Shown: positions 55,601 to 64,000 of the stretch, in pieces
Layout: each line of letters opens with the position of its first letter
How positions within the stretch are numbered: the first letter of the stretch is position 1
Source of the DNA: Siniperca chuatsi
Taxonomy: Eukaryota; Chordata; Actinopteri; Centrarchiformes; Sinipercidae
Assembly (NCBI RefSeq): GCF_020085105.1
Contig: NC_058056.1
Location: 11,964,929-12,028,928, forward strand
Direction: 5' to 3'
Length of the DNA: 64,000 bases
Program-made: the position numbers and the translations under genes
The notes under the pieces: model-generated
Told to the model about the DNA's origin: nothing
The model's input: only the letters and a program-made list of their open reading frames with translations
The model's database searches: none

Positions 55601-57881
55601 GAACTCAAATTTCAGAGTAGCAGCGTGATCATTTAATGTTTTTTATCCTTTTTTATTTACTTTACTCTTACAAGTACTTGTAGTTCTTTGTCTTGTTATG
55701 CTTCTTATGTGGTAAAATTGTCACGAGTCTTGATATTCATGGTGCTCCGAATGATTTTGGTTACCCCCTGACCCATCATCTAGGGCAACCCTCAGGTCAA
55801 AATGTGCCCTTGACCTTTGCAAGGTATATTGAAAACCAGACTGAAAAAGCTAGAATTTCCATTCAATTTAAGGATATACTGGATATTCATGGACAGTGAG
55901 GACCATAATTTCCAGTGCAAAAGTCCAGTACAAAATCTATTGAGCAGGTTACCATAATATTTACTCAGCACATTTAAGCTCATTTTACTCCTCCTTTACT
56001 CTATGACCTCCATAAGGCCAAAATGTCCACTTAGTAAATAGCATGTTTTAAATTATAATGAGCAGATTATCGTGAGGTTTACTGAACACACTCATGCTCC
56101 CTATGAAAGGATCTCAATCCATCTGGTCATTTTATCATTTTTCCTGTAGCCCCACCCTTAGGCCAACTTCTCAACTTTTGAAACAAGACACCTAAAAGCC
56201 ATATTACCATGAAATTTGCTGTAGATATTCATCCGTGGAAGATGAATGCTTTTGAATTTGGTGATTCCTTGACCTGTTTTGTTGTGGCATGTTGGCTTGT
56301 TCATTTGGTTTGTTGTTCTGTTTACCTCCTATTCAATATTGTGGTTGTAATGAGGCAGCTAGCAACGTGTTGGGCTTTTTCTTAGCCTGTTACTATTTAA
56401 AGCAATGTTTTGACATTTTGGGAAATCTCATCTCTCATATCTGTACACCAAATACCCAGCAGCCGGTTAGCTTAGCTTAGCATAAAAACTGGAAAACACT
56501 GATCTGGGTTCTGGGTTACTATACACACACAAGCCTAAACATTGCTCAACATTTTCAAGTCTATCTGAGAGCTGTTTTTCACCCCTTTTTTTAGTTTACC
56601 ATTTCTCAAAAGGTGTGAAGTTTGCAAACGAAGGCGGTCGCTCCAGACCAAGGCAACACTTGTATGAATTAGAGATGCGGCTAAATAATTCAGGTGGTGA
56701 CACAGGGGACTGATGGTAAATGCTTCCACGCGGAAGACTCGGAGAACCAACAGAGTAACCTTCCCCTGAGCACATGCAAAATTCATTACACTGGCCAGTC
56801 ACAAGCCACGATTAATTCCACACTAGTTGTTAATGCAAATATCCATTATCCCAACTAGAAAGTAAAGCCTTCATTTTCATATGGCAAAGACGTAGACTAT
56901 ACTTGAACTTATGTTAACTTCAATTCATGATGTCAGGCACTATTATGATTGAATCAAAGACATTTCTAGTGTTATTTCTATCTTCCACTATCTCATCAAT
57001 CATACCGAGATCCCATCATTCAGCTTGTTGGGGAAACATGCACATCCACTAACTGTGCTGTACATGTGCTGTACATTTATCCCTATGTTGGATTATATTA
57101 GAACCAGAACAAGAAAGGCCAAGTGCTGCAAACGTGAGATAATTGTATGTTTCTGGGACAAGATCAAAAGAGTACACAGAGAAAGACTTCAGATCTGTTT
57201 TTGTTATCCACATGTCCCGGTTTCCACTGGATTTATTCCACCCTCAGCTTTACAAGCATATTATCATATATTACCACAGGGAAGAAGGCTTTGGATGTAA
57301 ATGGAATCAAGCTCATAAAATAGTATTATGTAGTATTATGATGAGGAAAATAGTAGCACAATATTAAAAATTCCTAGCACCCAGCTGCGACTAAAGTGTT
57401 TTAAAATTAAATCAACCAGGCTTAACCATTAACCACTATCTACTGGTGTAGAAAAAGATGAGCAGAGATAATTAGAAATGCAAGTTGTCAATCATTAGAA
57501 TTTGTTGTATATAACTTCCATTAGTATATGCCATATGCAAAGGGCTCGCTGGCAGTGTAAGAGGATGCCAGACAGAGAGGTGGCTACAGGCCATCTGCAG
57601 CTAAGGGTCTCTGTGTGGTTCGAGAATTAAATGAGAAACAGTTTGTCTCTGCGTTCTCCGGCATGAAACGGAGGCGGCGTTGTCATCTGATCTGCATCGT
57701 CATTAGGAAGCTCATGCTCCTTAACAGACACCCATAATTCCACCGTGCCATGCTGCCTCATGTGGGCGATGAGACATCTGTTGCCATGGTTTCCCCTCAG
57801 AGAATGCCAAGCAAATCAATATGGAGCCTCTGACATAATTGGATTGTATCCCACCGTACGGGAGTGGAGTTATGAAGGTTG

Positions 57882-57922
<41 letters not shown>

Positions 57923-58994
57923 CTGGCTGATGTCTCGTCCTAATCCCCTGTACATATTGAACATTACCATCTATGCAATGAGGCCAGTAATTGGGCACAC
58001 TATGGAAATAATGAGCACACATTTCCACATTATAACGCTTGTTTTTACATAACACACGCGACTGTGTTAATATAAACTGCATATTTTGGATGGAGGGCAA
58101 TATAGTATAGGGGCAATCTAAGTATGCAGTTTCTGTCATGAGTGACTGTGTCCACAAGAATGTGTCAGCAAACAGAGAGACATTTGGAGTGCATTTAAAA
58201 AAGAAAATATCCTCTCTATCCCACCCATAGCTTTTATTTTTTTATTACTTTCTATGGTACTCCACACTTTAGAGGGTTACAGGAATATTGTTTTGGTCTT
58301 TTGACTCTGTTCCTCCTCAATATTATTTGCTTCTAATGTTACTGATCCTAGAGCTATTCAACTTGACACCATGTAAAACCAACTTCTGAATGCCTTAATT
58401 GTAAATTTTGCCATATGGCAACCATATGTTTAATGTGATATAGGTGTTGTGTTGTAAGGGTTGCAACATGCTTGCAAATGCTTCCTAATGACTTATATCA
58501 TCAGACATCATATCTTGGAAAAAGAATCTTATCACTATGGTAGAACACCACGGTGCACAGCTGATACTGCAGTCAGGTTGATGTCACATGAGGGCTTGTG
58601 TGCCACAAATTGCAGCCATGAAGCAAAGCTACTTGCCTCCCACCCACTCCTGTTTTAGGATCGCTGTAATCGCGCCTACATGATGGATAGCCCACCACAG
58701 GCACCTATGAGCAGTTCAATGCCTCCCTTGCTCCTTTGCCTCACCTCCTTCTCCTCTGGCACCCAACACAGTGTGCGTCTGTGTGTGTGTCTGTGTAAGC
58801 CAGCCCTACCCTACCTCACAGTCAAACAGCAGGTGCAGCTGCCCGTCGATCCACTCCTCGATATCCAGCCTCCTCTGCAGGTCCTTGCGGTTGTATTTGA
58901 CCGTCAGCTTGCCCAGCTTGCGGTGCGCCGGCTCCTCTGTTTTGTCCATTGCCTGGAACATCACCCTGGACTGGGTGCTAGGCTCTGACGCCAT
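52692..58994 (-). CDS. ppp1r14d: Protein phosphatase 1 inhibitor, PPP1R14 (CPI-17/GBPI) family
   Basis: PPP1R14 proteins inhibit protein phosphatase 1 (notably myosin phosphatase) strongly once a central threonine is phosphorylated by PKC or similar kinases. Four coding exons: 58815-58994, 53266-53346, 52922-52954, 52692-52760; all phase 0, giving 120 residues. The PHIN domain begins GKLTVKYNRKDLQRRLD; the threonine at 31 occupies the place of the inhibitory phospho-site (Thr38 of CPI-17). Then IEEWIDGQLHLLFDCE, the acidic EEEIPELEIDIDELLEL, ELLQECGKPKE, and the final helix DFINGLLYRIKGLRKMSG. The N-terminus has the VMFQ stretch seen in other family members. The sequence alone sits between PPP1R14B, C and D; the name ppp1r14d is taken from its place next to zfyve19 and spint1. 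Intron 1 is about 5.5 kb, far larger than the others. A GT repeat is just upstream of the start codon. Confidence 0.85.
53347..55700. other. ppp1r14d intron 1, part without recognised elements
   Basis: No exon or repeat was recognised on either strand. Open frames at 54160-54620 have no domain similarity and overlap on both strands. Confidence 0.45.
55730..56290. repeat. Diverged relative of the interspersed repeat at 30593 and 34460
   Basis: It shares phrases such as 'gaatgattttggttacccc', 'ctgacccatcatctagggc', 'ccctcaggtcaaaatgt', 'ccatgaaatttgctgtagat' and 'ttggtgattccttgac' with the internal units of 30593-31832. It lies in ppp1r14d intron 1. Confidence 0.55.
56395..56510. mobile_element. 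Fragment of the inverted-repeat element seen at 5209-5552
   Basis: Contains 'tttgacattttgggaaat' and 'ggttagcttagcttagcata' in the same order and spacing range as in the plcb2 intron copy. No matching right end was found, so it is a truncated copy. Confidence 0.65.
56511..57880. other. ppp1r14d intron 1, middle part
   Basis: No exon is recognised. The stretch 57540-57860 is less AT-rich than its surroundings and could hold regulatory sequence, but this cannot be judged from one genome. Confidence 0.35.
57880..57921. repeat. (GT)n then (GA)n microsatellite
   Basis: About 17 GT units followed by GAGAGAGA, within ppp1r14d intron 1. Confidence 0.9.
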
Positions 58995-59034
58995 GGCTGC
59001 CACGGCCTCAGGAGAACCGTGGAAACACACTGAG

Positions 59035-59042
<8 letters not shown>

Positions 59043-59090
<48 letters not shown>
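59043..59090. repeat. (CA)24 microsatellite beside the ppp1r14d start
   Basis: Twenty-four CA units begin 49 bp upstream of the ppp1r14d start codon in transcript direction, so the tract (GT on the transcript strand) is probably in the 5' UTR or core promoter. Confidence 0.92.
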
Positions 59091-59094
<4 letters not shown>

Positions 59095-59248
59095 GACCCA
59101 CAGGCTCTGACACGTTTGTTTTGCACACCGACTCGCCTGCTCTGTCTCTATCTCTGCTCTTCCTGTGGGCTGCTGTTTCCACGTGTATCTCCTGTTATCT
59201 TGTTGAGTGTTCGTGCTCTCCCTCTCTATAATGCTGGCTCTGGTTCTT

Positions 59249-59294
59249 TGCCTGTCCTCTCTCTCCCTCTCCCTCTCTCTCTCTCTCCCTCTCC

Positions 59295-59334
<40 letters not shown>

Positions 59335-59335
59335 A
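59249..59335. repeat. (CT)n low-complexity tract
   Basis: A pyrimidine run of CT units with CCCT interruptions, on the upstream side of ppp1r14d about 300 bp from its start codon. The minus strand reads GA, a GAGA-type sequence common near promoters. Confidence 0.88.
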
Positions 59336-59399
59336 AAGCTCACTGTCTTGCTCTCCTTCCCTCCTCCTCTTGCAACACCCACTGGCTGCACTATCAGGA

Positions 59400-61318
59400 C
59401 GATGGTAATGAGATATGCCTCTGTGCGCATGTGTGAGGTTGTGCATGCATTTGTGTGTGTGTGTGCATACACACACCTTATAGGGTGTGTGTTTGCTTTT
59501 TGCTCTCTTCCTCTGTGTTATAGCAGGTGGGAGAGCAAAGGTCAATTACAGCGATAAAAACTGGAGAAAGGGTGAGAGGGCAACCACATCAAGTTAGGAA
59601 AATTACTACGTGTCTTACTGACATCACAAAATATAGAAACATGTGTACTTTTGTTCTTTTATCTCACATGATTTGTAGACATACCTATCACCAGAAACAT
59701 CTACATACCAACACACTTCCCATATTTCCCTAATATTCACTCAGTAAGAGTATTTAAAGTATTTATCTGCTCACAAAGTCAAAAGGGTTTGACATGCTAA
59801 GGGCTCTTGTGTTCACAAACACGTCCAACAATAGCTGGGTCCCCCTGACAGGTGAGCCAGGGTTCCTCTAGTGTGATAGCTGCCTCGTCCTTTATAACAG
59901 GCATTATCAGGTGTACGTTTAATAAGCCTTGAAGACAAATTGGCATCCTCAGTTACACACCCATAAATAATGGATGAATAAGAGAGCACTATTTATGGCT
60001 GTTCAGAAGTCAAATGTCAAATAAAAGTCTTGAAACCATCAATGTTTGTGAAGTCAAATGTCAACAGTAGCACATAACCCAAGGTCGAAAATTCATAGTT
60101 GTACCTCTCGGTGCCAAATTATTACAGTTGAGACAAGAGAGACAACAGGCTGCAGAGTTTCCACAGATCCTATTACGATATGAATAATGGGGTTCAGTTT
60201 TTTGTTTTGGCAGGGACTATCAATCAGCCATAGCTGCGCGTGTTCACCCACTGATGCACCGTCTGTTACAAACACTGAATTATTGAGTGCCTCTAGCAGC
60301 TCACCTTTCCAGGCAAACAAATTCATTCATCTCGTCTGATGCTGCTCGGTTCTGCACCGTCGGGTTTTCTAAAAAAGGGACGTGGACTGGAGACCTGTGT
60401 AAGGCCTTCTCACCTCGGACCTGGCCAGGTGACGCATTCTAGGTGGGAGAAAAGGAAAGCAGAGGCAGTAAATGATCTTGACCTCTGCTGTTTTTATCTT
60501 CACTGTTGGATAAAGATGTAACATCTCCTTGTCTAGAAGCAGTGGAGTTTGTGGATACTACCTTTGTTTTTTCAAAACTCAAACTTCTGGCGGATCAACC
60601 TCTGGCTATGATTCAGTCTAAATCACTTAACCAAGTCATGTACATTGCTTAATTTGAGCGACCACTTCCTGCTAGTGTTACTGATAACGTCATAGGTGGC
60701 TTCATGACTCATCACATACTGTAACATAATTGGATGACTCAATGCATACATGCGCCTCAGTATTACTACAATTGTGAAAAGAGGACTGGGGGTCATGTTA
60801 ATGATTATACTGTATCTGAGAAAGAATGAGCCAAATAGCATGTTTTACAATGCTCTGAGAGAAAAAATGAACTGTTCACCCTCAGCTGTTTCTAAAGCTG
60901 TAGATGGGATCATACTGCCACCTTCTGGATTAAAGCTTGTGAACTCGAAAGATGAAAACACTTTTATAGACTAGACATATTTGTTTGTATAATACAGCTT
61001 TGTCATATTACCACCAGATTGTCTGATTCTTTGTACTCTTCTTGCTCTTGTTTTGTTTATGTGCCTGATTTGTGTAACTATTTGATTGTTTTTTACCTTA
61101 TTGATGGTTTTATGTCTTTTTGTTGTTGTTGTTTATATGTGTGATTGTCGTTTATGCTGCCACCTCGCACTAGAAAGCATTTTGTGCTACTTGCTTGAAA
61201 AGTGATAAATATATTATTTCTAAACATTTAAAAAAAATAAAGACATCTTTATTCTATACCAGGAATACCAAAGAACAAAAAAGATAATATTGTTATAATA
61301 ATTTATTTTGAACTGAGA
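59400..61318. other. Divergent spacer between ppp1r14d and spint1
   Basis: No gene is seen. A GT tract lies near 59453-59464. The two genes point away from each other, so this holds their upstream regulatory DNA. Confidence 0.45.
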
Positions 61319-61344
61319 AATAACAACACATTTTGTGTAGATAA

Positions 61345-61420
61345 GTAAGTAAGCTATTTATATAGCATTTTTCAAAACCAGGTTTCTTAAGTGCTTCACA
61401 GTTACAAATGAAAGAAATGT
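61345..61420. repeat. Short interspersed repeat fragment
   Basis: The phrases 'taagctatttatatagca', 'tttttcaaaacca' and 'aagtgcttcaca' in this order are ones I associate with a common fish interspersed repeat end. The class was not assigned. Confidence 0.35.
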
Positions 61421-61734
61421 TCATACCATAGAAATACGACAACAAAAGGAATACAGTATATACTATGGCCTACATACTCTGGACGTATGCCAGTGGAAAG
61501 ATAAAGAAGAATTAAGTAGAAGAACAAAAGGTGTGTGAAAACAGCTTACTCTCTATTAAAGGCCATGTCCCCTGTCATAATATGAGACCATTTTACTGTA
61601 CATGTCTCCATGTGTTAACAATGATGCTTTACATTCACACACACAAAGCTGTGTACTTGTTTTGTTTGAAGCGCCAGAATAACAGTGAGAAGGGAGTGGC
61701 ATCTCAGGAGTGGAATTTCACTTCCTGTATCTAT

Positions 61735-61791
61735 CAGATGAGTCACCTGTGCAATGTCGTCTATTGCTCGGGTTTTCGTCGACATCAAACA
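61735..61791 (+). promoter_or_regulatory. Possible spint1 5' leader with AP-1 and ETS-like sites
   Basis: An AP-1 consensus TGAGTCA is at 61739-61745 and a CACTTCCTG (ETS core GGAA on minus) at 61719-61727. A good donor CAG/GTAAAT follows at 61791/61792, and an acceptor-like CTCTACAG ends at 62035 before the start codon. This would fit a non-coding first exon. AP-1/ETS pairs are common in epithelial genes. Prediction only. Confidence 0.3.
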
Positions 61792-62096
61792 GGTAAATCT
61801 CTTGTTAGAGTTTCAGAGTTGTGAGTGATCAGACCCGCCTGGAGAGCATTGGTGGAAGTTTTTAAACCATTTCTGGGAGAATAACAGGAGGTCTGGAGCG
61901 ACTTTCACGTCATTTGACTTCAGTTTGATTTGTGAGAAGAAGCGGTGTTGTTTTGCCCCTTTTGCGGCCTAAACACACCTTGAAGAAGTTGACTTTAAAA
62001 AAAATAATAATACGTGGTGTTTTTATTCTCTACAGACTTTGCTGTGATTACAGGTGATCTCTGGATTAGTGTGGAAATCTTTACAGGACTGTTAAA

Positions 62097-63607
62097 ATGA
62101 ATTCACTCTTTAAAGGACGATTGGGTGCGTCTGCACTCCTGCTCCTAATGTTACTTCTGGACTCCACTTTTGGCCAGGAGACTGGTGAGAAATGCTTAGC
62201 CCGATTCAAGAAAGGTCGGGAGGATTTTATTCTCGATGCCGATGAATCTGTGAAACGCGGAGCGACGTTCATTTCGTCTCCGCAACTGGTTCGATACAAG
62301 GATTGCGTGAGCGCCTGCTGCAAAGAGCCGAAGTGCAACGTCGCCTTCATGGAGAGAGGAGACGAGGAAGGCTTGGTTAACAACTGCTTTCTGTTTGATT
62401 GTCTGCACAAAAAGAAATACGTCTGCCGCTTTGTTGGGAAGACAGGATATATGAATTACATCCTGGAACCCGTGCATGAGAGTTCTCTTCAAGTGGATGT
62501 TCCTCCAAGTAAGACCAAAACTCATACAGCAAACTGTCATTTGTATGGCAGTGTTTTTATTTATTTTTTATATGTAGGGACGTATATCATAGTCCCCCCC
62601 TTGATAAGATAGTCATGGGGGACCTCTTATCTGTAGGATCACTGTGATTAGTCACACTTTTGTTATGTTTCTGTAGAACTGAACAATTATGTGTTGCATT
62701 AGAAGATTTCACGGATTACGGAAAGGGATCACATGATGAAAATAGTAATTATGAAAATAGTAATTACATTCTGCCTTTGAGCTAACAGACTAAGAGAAAA
62801 GTCTACCTCCACAAACCAAGTGTCTATGTGCACATGCCAGCTAAATAAATCTTTTTTGCTTCATTTACTCAGGAAAATAAATCATCTTTTGTGTGCTCAA
62901 ATCATTTCTTTTAGTGGTTTGCGTTAAAACACAGTTTGTGTATATCAGGATATATGAGGCCACAGATTTTGGGCAGAAACTGTCAATTCAGCATGTTCAC
63001 ACATGCCCGGCCATTATTGCCGCTGGTTCAGGTTTCTGTTTCTACCTCTGCCTGTTCATGTGTTCCAACAGTATCTTGGTCTGTAATTTTTACTCGTCTA
63101 CGCACAAATTACTGTAGATTGTCTAAATGTGATATACATTGATAGTACGCTCTCTCTCCAGATGAATCTGACCGTCCGCCGGTGGCCAATGGAGGCCAGG
63201 ACCTGGTGGTCCAGCCTCAAGACAGCGTGATACTGAATGGCATAGGGAGCAAAGATGACAAGGGGATTGCGTCTTTCCACTGGCAAATGCTCACTGTATA
63301 TCCTCACGCTGTCATTGAGGTGAGGAAAGAGAAATATTAGCTATCCTGCGTCTGTGTCTGATATTCCTTTTAAATGTCCTCTGTAATGTTATTTATTTGT
63401 ACCTCTCACTTACTTGAAAATCAACTGGCAATAATAAGAAAACACTGTCTTTCCGTGCCTTGTAGAAAACCAGCTTTGATGACCAGATTATCGTGTCCAA
63501 TCTGACATCTGGGATTTACAAATTCCAGCTGACCGTCATAGACACCATTGGCCAGTCAGACTCAACCAAGGTCACGGTCTTGGTCCTTACTCCTGAGCAG
63601 TCTGAGC
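62097..63607 (+). CDS. spint1: Kunitz-type serine protease inhibitor 1 (HAI-1), 5' part; 3' end outside window
   Basis: HAI-1 is a type I membrane protein of epithelia that inhibits HGF activator, matriptase and related serine proteases. Three coding exons are visible: 62097-62508, 63162-63319, 63466-63607, with agreeing phases. Residues 1-26 are a signal peptide (hydrophobic SALLLLMLLL, cut near FG/QE). A MANSC-type domain follows, about residues 27-122, with cysteines in the pattern GEKCLARF, YKDCVSACCKEPKCNVAF, NNCFLFDC and YVCRF. The second and third exons encode a PKD-like beta-sandwich: RPPVANGGQDLVV, ILNGIGSKDDKGI, SFHWQ, then SNLTSGIYKFQLTVIDTIGQSD. The Kunitz, LDLRa and transmembrane parts should follow beyond the right edge; nothing more is recognised in 63608-64000. 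The ATG at 62097 directly starts the signal peptide. Teleosts often have two copies; which one this is cannot be told. Confidence 0.93.
62509..63161. other. spint1 intron 1
   Basis: Ordinary intron of 653 bp with donor GTAAGA and acceptor CTCTCTCCAG. A C-run is near 62595. No other element is recognised. Confidence 0.7.
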
Positions 63608-64000
63608 GTGAGTATCTAGACTGAGGAAAAAGCTGGCTGAAACCTTGGCGTGATCTGAACATATTTATTTATACAGGGCATCTGTTTCATTCAGGTTTTC
63701 TCGGAATGCATGGAAAACATTTTCATCCTGTAGACCAAAACCTGCATAGCATTAATATCCCACTGCAAATCTGAGCTTGTCACTTAAATCTAATATCAGA
63801 ATTGGGTGCTGCAGTTTCAATAGTTTCTCTGCAAATATAGACTCAAAGGGGGCATTTGAAGAAATGGTTGAGTTTCAGTCATGTGTCCCCTGTTCGTTGA
63901 CACTTCTTTTGGCTTATTCAGAGTCACCTGCCTTGTGTTTAATGTTGGGGCAAGAGATGATGATGCCCTTTTTGGTTCCTACCTTTTTAAAGCACATTAT

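Noticed and set aside
58771-59472. Open frames up to 221 codons with Thr-His, Val-Cys and Leu-Ser runs
   Set aside because: Translations of the CA and CT repeats; only the minus-strand part 58815-58994 is a real exon (ppp1r14d).

Overview
The window is vertebrate nuclear DNA, almost certainly from a ray-finned (probably percomorph) fish. Genes are split by GT-AG introns, intergenic spacers are AT-rich, CA/CT microsatellites are frequent, and several interspersed repeats look like those common in teleosts. No bacterial or plasmid features are seen. Gene identities come from exon translations matched to remembered vertebrate families; no database search was possible.

Layout from left to right: (1) 118-8097, plus strand, the 3' part of a phospholipase C beta gene, best matched to PLCB2; the catalytic exons lie outside the window. 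(2) 8098-19028, an intergenic spacer with transposon remnants. (3) 19194-20807, plus strand, the single-exon ankrd63. (4) 22630-29599, minus strand, complete coding region of pak6 in 8 exons, tail-to-tail with ankrd63. (5) 29644-42756, a long gene-poor spacer with two copies of one interspersed repeat, a small inverted-repeat transposon and a purine/pyrimidine-rich block that could be an upstream promoter. (6) 43447-45697, minus strand, bub1b in 8 coding exons that ends in a stop before any kinase domain, giving a 424-residue MAD3-like protein. (7) 48033-50740, plus strand, complete zfyve19 (ANCHR), head-to-head with bub1b. (8) 52692-58994, minus strand, a complete PPP1R14-family inhibitor gene, called ppp1r14d from its neighbour. 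(9) 62097 to the right edge, plus strand, the 5' part of spint1 (hepatocyte growth factor activator inhibitor 1).

All of these families map to human 15q15 (PLCB2, ANKRD63, PAK6, BUB1B in one block; ZFYVE19, PPP1R14D, SPINT1 in another). Here the two blocks are joined, so that bub1b and zfyve19 share a short divergent promoter interval. Functionally the genes are mixed: G-protein signalling (plcb2), Cdc42-linked kinase signalling (pak6), mitotic checkpoint (bub1b), abscission checkpoint (zfyve19), phosphatase control (ppp1r14d) and epithelial protease control (spint1).

The most notable observation is the kinase-less bub1b. It keeps both KEN boxes, the TPR region, the GLEBS motif and an ABBA-like motif, but has neither the PP2A-recruiting segment nor the pseudokinase domain. 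Its shared promoter interval with a second cell-division checkpoint gene is also worth a look.
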